NCBI GenBank assembly: GCA_964498075.1
Contig: CAZCGA010000069.1
Location: forward strand, 1-31,828
Direction of reading: 5' to 3'
DNA from: CAZCGA01 sp964498075
Lineage (GTDB): Bacteria; Desulfobacterota; Binatia; HRBIN30
Length of the DNA: 31,828 nucleotides
The position numbers and the translations under genes were made by a program. Below are positions 24,266-31,812 of the stretch, one piece after another; position 1 is the first letter of the stretch; each line of letters starts with the position of its first letter. Below the pieces are notes generated by a model. It was not told the origin of the DNA and searched no databases. It worked only from the letters and a program-made list of their open reading frames with translations.

Positions 24266-25331
24266 TTGGCCGTTGCTGGCCTGCGCGCTGCTGGTCATCG
24301 GCTGCGGCCTGATGACGGTGCTCAGCGCCACGCACACACCGGGTCGTGCGGTGAGCAGCCTGCTGCTGCGGCAAATCATGTGGGCCGGCCTCGGCGTGAT
24401 CGGGTTGCTCGCGGCGTTGAGCTTCGACTACCACCGGCTCGAGCGCTACGGGTATTTTGTCTACGCGGGGGCGTTGCTGCTGCTGTTGCTGACCGCCGTC
24501 ATGGGGGCCTCCGGCGGCGGGGCGCGCCGCTGGATCGTCCTCGGTCCGGCGTCGCTGCAGACATCCGAGTTCGCGAAGCTCGCCCTGGTGGTTGGCCTGG
24601 CGCGCCATCTGCACCGTCACGTCGGTGAGCGCGCCTTGCCGCTGCGCGCCCTGGTGGTGCCGCTGTTGCTGCTGGCGCCGCCGGCGATCTTGATTCTCAA
24701 GCAGCCCGACCTGGGGACGGTCGTCGTGTTGACCGTGAGCGCCGCGGCGGTGTTGCTGGTCGCCGGGCTGCGGCTGCGGCTGGTGCTCATCATGGCCGCC
24801 GTGCTGGTGCCGGCGGTGCCGCACGTGTGGCACCACCTAAAGCCGTATCAGCAACGGCGCATTCTCACCTTCGTCAACCCCAGCGCCGACCCGCTCGGGG
24901 CGGGGTACCACATCATTCAGTCGAGGATCGCCATCGGCTCCGGCATGCTGCAGGGGAAGGGCTTCCTGCACGGCACGCAGAACCGCTTGAACTTCCTGCC
25001 CGAGCAGCACACCGACTTCATCTTCTCGGTGTTTGCCGAGGAGTGGGGGTTCATCGGCGCCGGCGTGTTGATCTGCCTGTACATAACGCTGCTGCTGCGC
25101 TGCTTCATGTCGGCGACGCGCGCGCGCGATCCGTTTGGTGTGCTGCTGGCGTTCGGTCTGACTGCGATGATCTTCGGCCAGGTGCTGGTCAACATCGGCA
25201 TGGCGACGGGCTCGCTTCCCGTCGTCGGCATCACCTTGCCCTTCTTCAGCTACGGCGGCTCTTCGCTGCTCGCCAGCATGATCGCCATCGGCCTGCTGAT
25301 GAACATCAGCATGCGCCGCTTCACGTTCTGA
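24228..25331 (+). CDS. rodA: peptidoglycan polymerase RodA (SEDS family)
   Basis: RodA is the SEDS glycosyltransferase that polymerises lipid II and works with PBP2. The 367-residue polytopic protein has about ten hydrophobic segments. Conserved parts include RRWIVLGPASLQTSEFAKLA, LKQPDLGTVVVL, GAGYHIIQSRIAIGSGMLQGKG, LPEQHTDFIFSVFAEEWGF (with the catalytic Asp) and GITLPFFSYGGSSLLASM. The SD (GGGAGAG) lies inside the end of the PBP2 gene. It is the last gene of the rod operon; a Uma2-family gene follows 52 bp later. Confidence 0.97.
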   Translation: MLRIDRRLIAHFDWPLLACALLVIGCGLMTVLSATHTPGRAVSSLLLRQIMWAGLGVIGLLAALSFDYHRLERYGYFVYAGALLLLLLTAVMGASGGGARRWIVLGPASLQTSEFAKLALVVGLARHLHRHVGERALPLRALVVPLLLLAPPAILILKQPDLGTVVVLTVSAAAVLLVAGLRLRLVLIMAAVLVPAVPHVWHHLKPYQQRRILTFVNPSADPLGAGYHIIQSRIAIGSGMLQGKGFLHGTQNRLNFLPEQHTDFIFSVFAEEWGFIGAGVLICLYITLLLRCFMSATRARDPFGVLLAFGLTAMIFGQVLVNIGMATGSLPVVGITLPFFSYGGSSLLASMIAIGLLMNISMRRFTF

Positions 25332-25383
25332 GAATGGACGGCTGCGAGGGCGCAACTTGACTCCGTCGGCAGCGGGGTGCTGA

Positions 25384-25965
25384 ATGAACCGCATGGCAAG
25401 CGCCGCGCCCGCTCCGGTCGCGCGTCACCTCTTTACGGTCGACGAATACCATCGCATGGGCGAAGCCGGCATCTTTGGGGAGGACGACCGCGTCGAGTTG
25501 ATCGAGGGGGAGATCATCGAGATGAGCCCGATTGGGAGCCCGCACGCGGCGCGTGTGAAACGGCTGAACCGACTCTTGGTGCGCCGGCTGGGGACGCGGG
25601 CGATCGTCCAAGTCCAGGACCCCGTTTTGCTGAGTCAGCTCTCGGAGCCGCAACCCGATCTCGGCGTGCTGAAGCCACGGGAAGATTTCTACGCCGCCGG
25701 ACACCCGGAGCCCTCCGACGTCCTGTTGATCGTCGAGGTTGCAGACAGCTCGCGCGCGTTCGACCGCACCATCAAGGCTCCGCTCTACGCCAGAGCGGGG
25801 ATCGTTGAGCTATGGGTCGTGGACGTGATCGACGCGGTCGTCGACGTCTACCGCAAACCGTGGCGTGGACGCTATCGGGAGGTCGCCCGCTTCCAGAGGG
25901 GCCAACGGGTGAACATCGCGGCCTTCCCCCACTTCTCGTTTCGGGTCACGGACATCCTCGGCTGA
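25384..25965 (+). CDS. Uma2-family (DUF820) nuclease-like protein
   Basis: The 193-residue protein has a PD-(D/E)xK fold signature. VELIEGEIIEMSPIGSPHA (about 37-55) is the usual Uma2 entry motif. QPDLGVLKPRED (about 95) supplies the Asp, and DVLLIVEVADSSRAFDR.IKAPLYA (about 115) supplies the Glu and the Lys further along. GIVELWVVD follows. Uma2 proteins are widespread in cyanobacteria and metagenomic lineages and have no firmly established role. The start could also be the ATG three codons later. It faces a second Uma2 gene across an 80-bp gap. Confidence 0.88.
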   Translation: MNRMASAAPAPVARHLFTVDEYHRMGEAGIFGEDDRVELIEGEIIEMSPIGSPHAARVKRLNRLLVRRLGTRAIVQVQDPVLLSQLSEPQPDLGVLKPREDFYAAGHPEPSDVLLIVEVADSSRAFDRTIKAPLYARAGIVELWVVDVIDAVVDVYRKPWRGRYREVARFQRGQRVNIAAFPHFSFRVTDILG

Positions 25966-25995
25966 CCGCCAGATACCAGCGCCCGCCTGAAGAAA

Positions 25996-26025
25996 CGCTT
26001 CCAACCATCCTGGTTGCTTGGAGCG
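25996..26025. terminator. hairpin between two convergent Uma2 genes
   Basis: CGCTTCC-AACCA and TGGTT-GCTT-GGAGCG can pair around the loop TCC with small bulges. It lies in the middle of the 80-bp convergent gap and would serve both genes. There is no T tract. Confidence 0.5.
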
Positions 26026-26045
26026 GCTGCAGCACCTTGGCGGCG

Positions 26046-26678
26046 CTACAAGCCGGGTTCCCAGATCGGGGCCAGGTCCAGGACGAAACCGGGGAGGACA
26101 GGGTCGCCGGACAGCTGCGTCGGCGCGTCGAGGCACTCGACCGTGGCGCCGGGACGGTAGAGGTACACACGCCGCTGGTCGGCATCAATCAACCAGCCGA
26201 GCTGCGCGCCGTTGGCGCAGTACTCCTGCATCTTCTCTTGGGTGACCGCGAGGGTATCGGACCGCGAGCGTAGCTCGACGACGAAGTCGGGACACAAGGG
26301 CAGGAACTTCTCCCTTTGTGCCGGCGGCACCGCCGTGAGGCGCGTGCGGCGCACCCAGGCGATGTCCGGCGAGCGCGTCGCGCCGTTGGGTAGCTCGAAG
26401 CCCGTCGACGAATCGAAGGCAACCCCTGAGCCGTCGCCTTTGGCCCACACTCTGACTTGCATGGTCAATTCGGAGTTCCGTGCACCCGTCCTTGCACCTG
26501 TCGGTGGCATGACCAGTATGTCTCCCTCTGCGGTCCGTTCGAGACGCAGATCGCGATTGAGCTGACACAGCTTGAAGAACTGCTGGCTGGTCATGTTGAT
26601 GACGGGACGCAGGTGCAGCAGGAGCGGGCCCCGTTCCAACGCCAGCGGTCGTGGCTCTTGGGAATGGACTTCGTTCAT
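26046..26678 (-). CDS. Uma2-family (DUF820) nuclease-like protein
   Basis: This is a 210-residue relative of the convergent neighbour, clearly divergent in sequence. Motifs are LERTAEGDILVMPPTGARTGARNSEL (about 46-71), SPDIAWVRRTRL (about 103), PDFVVELRSRSDTL.V..EKMQEY (about 130, with the usual VEL/R-S-D and Lys) and GAQLGWLIDADQRRVYLYRPG. The start at 26678 has an AGGTG-type SD six bases upstream. The first 27 residues precede the usual domain start; an ATG at residue 29 is an alternative. It carries the full set of PD-(D/E)xK positions. Confidence 0.88.
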   Translation of the reverse strand: MNEVHSQEPRPLALERGPLLLHLRPVINMTSQQFFKLCQLNRDLRLERTAEGDILVMPPTGARTGARNSELTMQVRVWAKGDGSGVAFDSSTGFELPNGATRSPDIAWVRRTRLTAVPPAQREKFLPLCPDFVVELRSRSDTLAVTQEKMQEYCANGAQLGWLIDADQRRVYLYRPGATVECLDAPTQLSGDPVLPGFVLDLAPIWEPGL

Positions 26679-26812
26679 CTCGGCACCTCACCGGGGAGTC
26701 TATCACGGGCTACGCTGCGAGGACCAGTTGCGGGCGACGGGACGCACACCGACAGCAGCGTCGTCCGGTGGAAAAGCACGATGCCTCAACCGAACACCAG
26801 CAGGCCAATGGT

Positions 26813-28069
26813 TCACGTTCCGAGCGCGCCCGCCTTCGTCACCTGCTCCGCGGCGGCCGCCGCGCCGTTCTTGAGAATGTTGCGCGCGATGAAGCTGGGC
26901 TCTAGGGCGGCGCGCGCTTCCAGCAACTCGCTCTTCAGCTGCAGTGCTTCAGCGGCGGCCGCCGCGTCGCTAGCGTCGAGGATGAAATCGACCAGGTGTA
27001 ACGCGAGCTGCACGTCGCCATTCTGCTGCAGGTCGCGAGCGCGCCGCAACAGCGGCACCGTGCCGGCCAAAGTAACCACCTCCTTGGCGATCGCCGCCGA
27101 GCGCGCCGGAAACAGGTGCGACGGGTTGCCGTCGAACCAGCCGCCGTAACGGCGCAGGATGCCGTGCACGACGAAGGTCGGGCAGCCGTAGATCGGCCGC
27201 AGGTACGGCTTGCTCGCCAGCTCCGGCGGCAGTGCGTTGACCTCGGCGAGGATCTGCTCGGCCCACATGCCGGCGTTCAGCCGACGTACCACTTCATCGT
27301 GCAGCCAGCGTAGCGCCCTCGCCGTGTCGAGACACGCGTCGCGCACGGCCTCGGCGCCGAGAATCGCCGGCCCATGCCCGGGAGACAGCGCCGCCGGCTC
27401 GCGCGCCGCGATGGCTTCGAGCGCTGCGGCCCACTCGACCTCGTAGCGCTGCACCTTGAACGGGTTGCCGATGTTGGGGCACGACCAGATGAACAGATCG
27501 CCGCTGCACACCGTTCGCCGCTCGGGCACCCACACCCACGTGGCATCATCCGTTTCGCCCATGGCGTGGTGCAAGTGCAGCGTCACGCCGCCGAGTCGGA
27601 GCACCATCGTGTCGCGGTAGAGGATGTCCGGGTAGAAGAACTGCTCGCGCACCACCACCTTTGCATGCGGCGGCAGGGCAAACTGAATACGGTTGATGTG
27701 GTCGTGCTGGCCGGCGAGCTCGATGTATCGGTCGAAGCGTGACGGCACCCGCTCGTGCGCCACGATCTGCGGGCGCGGGCGGCCGCGGCGCTCCGCCTCT
27801 TCCAACAGCGCCCACACGCCGAAGGCATGGTCGAAGTGGCCGTGGGTATAGATGACGTAGCGAATCGGTTTGTCGGACAGGCTGCGGATCTGCTCCAGGA
27901 GTCGCGGCCCCATCGGCCGGACGCAGGCATCGACAACCGCCAGGCCGTCCTCACCTTCGATGCACGTCGAGTTGCCGAATGCCGAGATCAGGTGCACCCC
28001 GTCGGCGATCCGATCCGGCTGGTCGCGGAAGTAATAGAGACCGTCCATCGCTGGTGCGTCGTCTGCCAT
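26813..28069 (-). CDS. metallo-beta-lactamase-fold hydrolase, alkylsulfatase-like
   Basis: The 418-residue protein starts at the ATG at 28069, with a GGAGG SD. The N-terminal MBL domain has THGHFDHAFG (HxHxDH, 76-81), then HHAMGETDDATWVWVPERRTVCSGDLF with the metal-binding His and Asp, and LSPGHGPAI (third His). After about 265 the LRPIYGCPTFVVHGILRRYGGWFDGNPSHLFP segment matches the dimerisation domain of alkyl-sulfatase-type enzymes, followed by a helical repeat region. It may hydrolyse sulfate esters or related bonds; the substrate cannot be read from the sequence. No signal peptide is seen, so it is probably cytoplasmic. Confidence 0.88.
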   Translation of the reverse strand: MADDAPAMDGLYYFRDQPDRIADGVHLISAFGNSTCIEGEDGLAVVDACVRPMGPRLLEQIRSLSDKPIRYVIYTHGHFDHAFGVWALLEEAERRGRPRPQIVAHERVPSRFDRYIELAGQHDHINRIQFALPPHAKVVVREQFFYPDILYRDTMVLRLGGVTLHLHHAMGETDDATWVWVPERRTVCSGDLFIWSCPNIGNPFKVQRYEVEWAAALEAIAAREPAALSPGHGPAILGAEAVRDACLDTARALRWLHDEVVRRLNAGMWAEQILAEVNALPPELASKPYLRPIYGCPTFVVHGILRRYGGWFDGNPSHLFPARSAAIAKEVVTLAGTVPLLRRARDLQQNGDVQLALHLVDFILDASDAAAAAEALQLKSELLEARAALEPSFIARNILKNGAAAAAEQVTKAGALGT

Positions 28070-28193
28070 GCGCGCCTCCGAGTTCGAGGCTTCATATCGC
28101 GCGGCCACCGGCCGCTGCAACGCCTGCCCCTCCTTTGCCGGCCGCCGGTGACCTGCTATGAAGGCCGGCACTCACAGGCTTGGAGGTCAGACG

Positions 28194-28766
28194 ATGATGC
28201 GGAGTGTATGGTCTCTCGTACTCACAACGATGCTCGTCAGCGGTATGGCGCGAGCGGAAGGGAAGAATCCGATGCTGCTGGTGTCCACGTCGATGGGCGA
28301 TATCAAGATCGAGCTGAACGAGGAGAAGGCGCCGGTGACGGTGAAGAATTTCCTGACGTACGTGAACGACAAGTTCTACGACGGCACGGTCTTTCACCGC
28401 GTCATGCCCGACTTCATGATCCAGGGCGGCGGGTTCGACAAGGACATGAAAGAGAAGACCACCAGACCACCGATCAAGAACGAGGCGGGCAACGGTCTGA
28501 AGAACGACGTGGGCACGATCGCCATGGCGCGCACCTCCGTCGTGGACAGTGCGACGGCGCAGTTCTTCCTCAACGTGAAGGACAACGGCTTCCTCAATCA
28601 CCGCGACGAGACGCAAGGCGGGTTCGGCTACACGGTCTTCGGCAAGGTCGTCGACGGAATGGACGTCGTCCGCAAGATCGAGCACGTGCAGACGACCAAC
28701 AAGGGTCCCAATCAGAACGTCCCTGCTGAGCCGGTGATCATCAAGTCGGTGACTGTAGTGAAGTGA
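28194..28766 (+). CDS. peptidylprolyl isomerase, cyclophilin type (exported)
   Basis: The 190-residue cyclophilin starts at the first of two ATGs (28194), with GGAGG as SD seven bases upstream. The longer frame from 28158 is less likely. Residues 1-22 form a signal peptide ending MARAEG, so it probably acts in the periplasm on outer-membrane or secreted proteins. The catalytic region has FHRVMPDFMIQGGGFD (with the active-site Arg), IAMART...SATAQFFLNVKDNGFL and GYTVFGKVVDGMDVVRKIE. Its stop overlaps the GTG start of the next gene, so the two are coupled. Confidence 0.94.
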   Translation: MMRSVWSLVLTTMLVSGMARAEGKNPMLLVSTSMGDIKIELNEEKAPVTVKNFLTYVNDKFYDGTVFHRVMPDFMIQGGGFDKDMKEKTTRPPIKNEAGNGLKNDVGTIAMARTSVVDSATAQFFLNVKDNGFLNHRDETQGGFGYTVFGKVVDGMDVVRKIEHVQTTNKGPNQNVPAEPVIIKSVTVVK

Positions 28767-29458
28767 CCGCGATCAGCCATCCGCCATCAGCAATCAGCCA
28801 GAAGGCGATCATCTTCGATCTCGACGGGGTGCTCATCGACTCCGAAGCCCTGCAGCACCGCGCCTACACGGAGGTGCTCGCGCGCTTCGGCGTCCGCATC
28901 ACGATGGAGGAGTACGCCGAGCACTGGGTGGCGGCGGGACGCGGGCCGGAGTATGCGGTGCGGACCTACGGGCTGCCGATCGGGCCGGATGAGCTGCGCG
29001 CGATCCGCAGCCCGGTGTACCACGAGATCTTGCGCCGCGAGGTCACGCTCATGCCGGGCGCCATCGAGGCGGTGACCCGCTTGCACCCACGCTTTCCGCT
29101 GGCGATCGCCACGAACTCCTATCGGCACGACGTGCTGTTCGTGGTCGACCACTTCGGCATCCAACACCGCTTCGCGGCCATCGTCGCACGCGACGACTAC
29201 GAACGCGCCAAGCCCGAGCCCGACGCGTTCCTCATGGCGGCGGCGCGCCTGGGAACACCACCCCGTACATGTTTGGTCGTTGAGGATGCCTACAAGGGCC
29301 TCGTCGCTGCGCAGCGCGCCGGAGCCCGGTCGGTCGCGGTGCCGAACGCATACACCCGCGATAACGACTTCTCGCTCGCTGCGGCGGTGTTGGAGAACCT
29401 CGACGAGCTGACCGTCGATCTCGTCGAACGCGTGCTGGCAGAGCGCTCTGACAGTTGA
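28763..29458 (+). CDS. HAD-superfamily phosphatase (beta-phosphoglucomutase-like)
   Basis: The 231-residue HAD hydrolase has IFDLDGVLIDSE (motif I), ATNSYRHDV (motif II), KPEPDAF (motif III Lys) and VVEDAYKGLVAAQRAG (motif IV), with a helical cap of the phosphoglucomutase/phosphoglycolate type. The start is a GTG overlapping the cyclophilin stop (GTGA). The codons for the first dozen residues are made of a heptad DNA repeat (28772-28799), so the N-terminal tail is repeat-derived and not conserved. The substrate is unknown; a sugar phosphate is likely by family. Confidence 0.9.
   Translation: MTAISHPPSAISQKAIIFDLDGVLIDSEALQHRAYTEVLARFGVRITMEEYAEHWVAAGRGPEYAVRTYGLPIGPDELRAIRSPVYHEILRREVTLMPGAIEAVTRLHPRFPLAIATNSYRHDVLFVVDHFGIQHRFAAIVARDDYERAKPEPDAFLMAAARLGTPPRTCLVVEDAYKGLVAAQRAGARSVAVPNAYTRDNDFSLAAAVLENLDELTVDLVERVLAERSDS
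28772..28799. repeat. four tandem heptads of ATCAGCC
   Basis: ATCAGCC, ATCCGCC, ATCAGCA and ATCAGCC follow one another without gaps. They lie at the very start of the HAD gene and encode the residues ISHPPSAIS. On the other strand the unit reads GGCTGAT, close to the AGCTGAT and AGTTGAT heptads at 9802 and 123. Confidence 0.65.
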
Positions 29459-29463
29459 AGCTG

Positions 29464-29517
29464 GCTTGGTGGCTCGGGTCGAGGCATCTTGACCCCGAAC
29501 CCCATTTTGAGCCAAGC
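29464..29517. terminator. nested inverted repeat after the HAD gene
   Basis: The outer arms GCTTGG(TG)GCTC and GAGCCAAGC enclose the inner arms TCGGGTC and GACCCCGA around a 10-base loop, with an ATTTTG tract between the inner and outer right arms. The inner hairpin plus the short T tract resembles an intrinsic terminator for the cyclophilin-HAD unit. Confidence 0.5.
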
Positions 29518-29557
29518 ATGAAGCCGTAGTTACATCATTACGGAGGAGGGCTGCTCC

Positions 29558-30664
29558 ATGCCGGAATGCATCGTGTCCGCCGACTCGCACGTGAGTGAAC
29601 CCGCTGACTTGTGGACCACGCGTATCGCGGCACCCCATCGCGATCACGCACCGCACATGGAGAACCGCGGTGAGCTGGGTGACTTCATGATTGCCGACGG
29701 CATCCTGCCGCTGCCAGTGGGCCTTGGGATCGCCGCGCCGCGCGACCCGAAAGACTACAAGTTCTTCGGCGTGAAGTACGAAGAGGCGCGGCCGGGCGGC
29801 TGGGACCCGGACCAGCGCCTCAAAGACCAGGATATCGACGGGGTGTCCGCCGAGGTGCTGTATCCGACGCTCGCCATGCCGATGTTCGGCATTCCCGACG
29901 GCACCTACCAGCACGCGTGCTTCCAGGCGTACAACGACTGGCTGGCGGACTTCTGTCGGGCGCATCCGACACGCCTCGTCGGCATCGGCCTGGTCTCGCT
30001 TTTCGATATCGATGCCGCGGCACAGGAGGTCGAGCGTATCGCGGCGCTCGGCTTGCGCGGCGCAATGATCCGCGGCGACTCGCCCGAGGAATGCCCCTAC
30101 GGCGATCCGCGCTACGACCCGCTGTGGGCAGCGTTGCAGGATCATGACTTGCCGGTGAGCTTGCACATCCTGACCAGCGGCAAGCGGCAGAGTCTGAATC
30201 CCAGCGCGCCACGCAGCAACCCGATGGCTGGGGTGATGACCGTGATCCATTACGTCCAACGCTCCATCGCCGACCTGATCTTCAACCGCGTCTTCGAGCG
30301 CTTTCCACGACTCAAGGTGGTGTCCGCCGAGAACGATATCGGCTGGATTGCGCACTACATCGGCCGCATGGATCACGCCTACGAGCGGCACCGGCACTGG
30401 ATGGGACAAGGACCGTTACAGACGCTCCCGAGCGAGATGTTCAAACAACACGTGTATGCCACCTTCATGGACGACGTGGCCGGCATGGCGACGCGTCACC
30501 TCGTCGGCGTCGATCATCTGATGTGGGCGTCCGACTACCCGCATAGCGACTCGACCTGGCCGGAGTCGCGCCAAGTCCTGGCCAAGCATTTCGCCGGCGT
30601 CCCGGAAGGTGACCGCCGGCGAATCGTCGGCGAGAACGCGAAAGCGCTATATGGAATTCCGTAG
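29558..30664 (+). CDS. amidohydrolase family 2 protein
   Basis: The 368-residue TIM-barrel metal-dependent hydrolase of the amidohydrolase-2/ACMSD type has the N-terminal motif SADSHVSEPADLW. DIDGVSAEVLYPTLAMPMFG and LPVSLHILTSG (metal His) lie in the middle, and LKVVSAENDIGW and HLMWASDYPHSDSTWP (catalytic Asp) near the end. The family decarboxylates or hydrolyses aromatic and related carboxylates; the substrate here is unknown. The ATG is preceded by GGAGGAGG at about 10 bases. It is preceded by a terminator-like structure, so it is probably transcribed alone. Confidence 0.9.
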   Translation: MPECIVSADSHVSEPADLWTTRIAAPHRDHAPHMENRGELGDFMIADGILPLPVGLGIAAPRDPKDYKFFGVKYEEARPGGWDPDQRLKDQDIDGVSAEVLYPTLAMPMFGIPDGTYQHACFQAYNDWLADFCRAHPTRLVGIGLVSLFDIDAAAQEVERIAALGLRGAMIRGDSPEECPYGDPRYDPLWAALQDHDLPVSLHILTSGKRQSLNPSAPRSNPMAGVMTVIHYVQRSIADLIFNRVFERFPRLKVVSAENDIGWIAHYIGRMDHAYERHRHWMGQGPLQTLPSEMFKQHVYATFMDDVAGMATRHLVGVDHLMWASDYPHSDSTWPESRQVLAKHFAGVPEGDRRRIVGENAKALYGIP

Positions 30665-30720
30665 AAACTTGGAGCCGAGCTCTCCTAGCGCCACGCTTGC
30701 AGTGGTGAGACGCACGGCAA

Positions 30721-30939
30721 CTAGGCAGATCCTTCGGTACTTACGTTCAGGTTCACCAACGCGAAGAACAGCTCATCGAGCGACCGGTATCGGAACCATA
30801 CCGGCGTCTGGGGATACAGGTCTCCCGGATCGACGCTCCAACCCGATTTCTCGTCCCCGTACACCGGGAAGACCTCCAGCCCGACTTTCAGGAGCCGGGT
30901 GTTGACGGTGACATCCGATTGCGCCTGAGTGGTTTTCAT
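30721..30939 (-). CDS. small protein of unknown function (72 aa)
   Basis: From the ATG at 30939 with GGGAAGGGG as SD, the product is a 72-residue, slightly acidic soluble protein. It has no recognised domain. The middle reads VFPVYGDEKSGWSVDPGDL and the end YRSLDELFFALVNLNV, which suggests a small mixed alpha/beta protein. The longer frame to 31113 is unlikely given this SD. It is convergent with the amidohydrolase gene. Confidence 0.6.
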   Translation of the reverse strand: MKTTQAQSDVTVNTRLLKVGLEVFPVYGDEKSGWSVDPGDLYPQTPVWFRYRSLDELFFALVNLNVSTEGSA

Positions 30940-31188
30940 CTGTGCCCCTTCCCGAAGTCCCATCTGCGAAACTCGATGAGCAGAATGCATGCCAGTTGAG
31001 CCGGGAAGGGCGCACGACTGCGAACCGCTGCGGCGCACTCCGAAGGCCGCGTTGAGAATCTGGCTATTTCGCCAGGCAAGTGGATGTGCGTGGCACAATT
31101 GCAGGTTCGCCATTGCCCGGACGCTCGCTATCCGCGCCGATCAACATCCTTGGTCATCAGACCGTGAGCCGGAAGATGTGAGGTACGG

Positions 31189-31812
31189 ATGAGCACCGGT
31201 GCACATTTGTTGCCCGGTAAATTGCCAGTTGCGCTTCTCCAGGCCTTGCTGCGCTTTCGTGGCGCAAGGGACCGCAGGGTCGTTCTGGGCCCGGCATTCG
31301 GACAGGATGCGGCCGTCATCGACCTCGGCTCGCAGTTGCTGATTCTGAAAAGCGATCCCGTAACCTTCACCGCCGACGAGATCGGTTGGTACGCGGTGAA
31401 CGTCAACGCCAACGACGTCGCCGTGATGGGAGCTCGGCCCGCTTGGTTTCAGGCAACGATCATCGTTCCGCCAGGCACAACGGTGCCGGCGGTCCGCCGG
31501 ATCTTCCGCGACATCGATGCCAGCGCTCGCAGCTTGGGGATCGCCGTTACGGGCGGGCACACGGAGGTGTCTCCGGCCGTGCGCCGGCCCATTGTCGCGG
31601 GAGACATGCAAGGCCTCGTGCGGCGGGCTGACTTGGTAACCTCCAGCGGCGCACGGGCCGGTGACGTCGTCATCCTGACCAAGGCCGCCGGAATCGAGGG
31701 CACCTCGATCATCGCACGCAGCTTTCCGCGCGAGGCGCGCCGGATCCTCAGGCTCGCGGGGCAGCGAGCCGCAGCGCGCTTTCACCATCGACCGGCAAAA
31801 CCGCGATGGTGA
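31189..31812 (+). CDS. AIR-synthase/HypE-like protein, shortened
   Basis: The N-terminal domain of the PurM/HypE/ThiL superfamily is clear: GPAFGQDAAVIDLG (about 34-47), VNVNANDVAVMGARPAWF (about 70-87), then GIAVTGGHTEVSPAVRRPIVAGDMQG and GDVVILTKAAGIEGTSI. Members are usually about 330 residues with a C-terminal domain starting near a 'MHDPTEGG' motif. Here the frame stops at 207 codons, soon after EARRIL, with an atypical FHHRPAKPRW tail. Either a frameshift or recombination removed the second domain, or the junction is an assembly fault. The start has a GAGGT SD. As written, ATP-dependent function is doubtful. Confidence 0.75.
   Translation: MSTGAHLLPGKLPVALLQALLRFRGARDRRVVLGPAFGQDAAVIDLGSQLLILKSDPVTFTADEIGWYAVNVNANDVAVMGARPAWFQATIIVPPGTTVPAVRRIFRDIDASARSLGIAVTGGHTEVSPAVRRPIVAGDMQGLVRRADLVTSSGARAGDVVILTKAAGIEGTSIIARSFPREARRILRLAGQRAAARFHHRPAKPRW

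Noticed and set aside
28787..30409. 540-codon minus-strand open frame
   Set aside because: It runs antisense through the HAD and amidohydrolase genes, which carry complete family motifs; high GC content explains the long open frame.
31094..31106. TGGCACAATTGCA as a sigma-54 promoter
   Set aside because: The GG and GC are only 7 bases apart instead of 10, so the spacing is incompatible with sigma-54 recognition.
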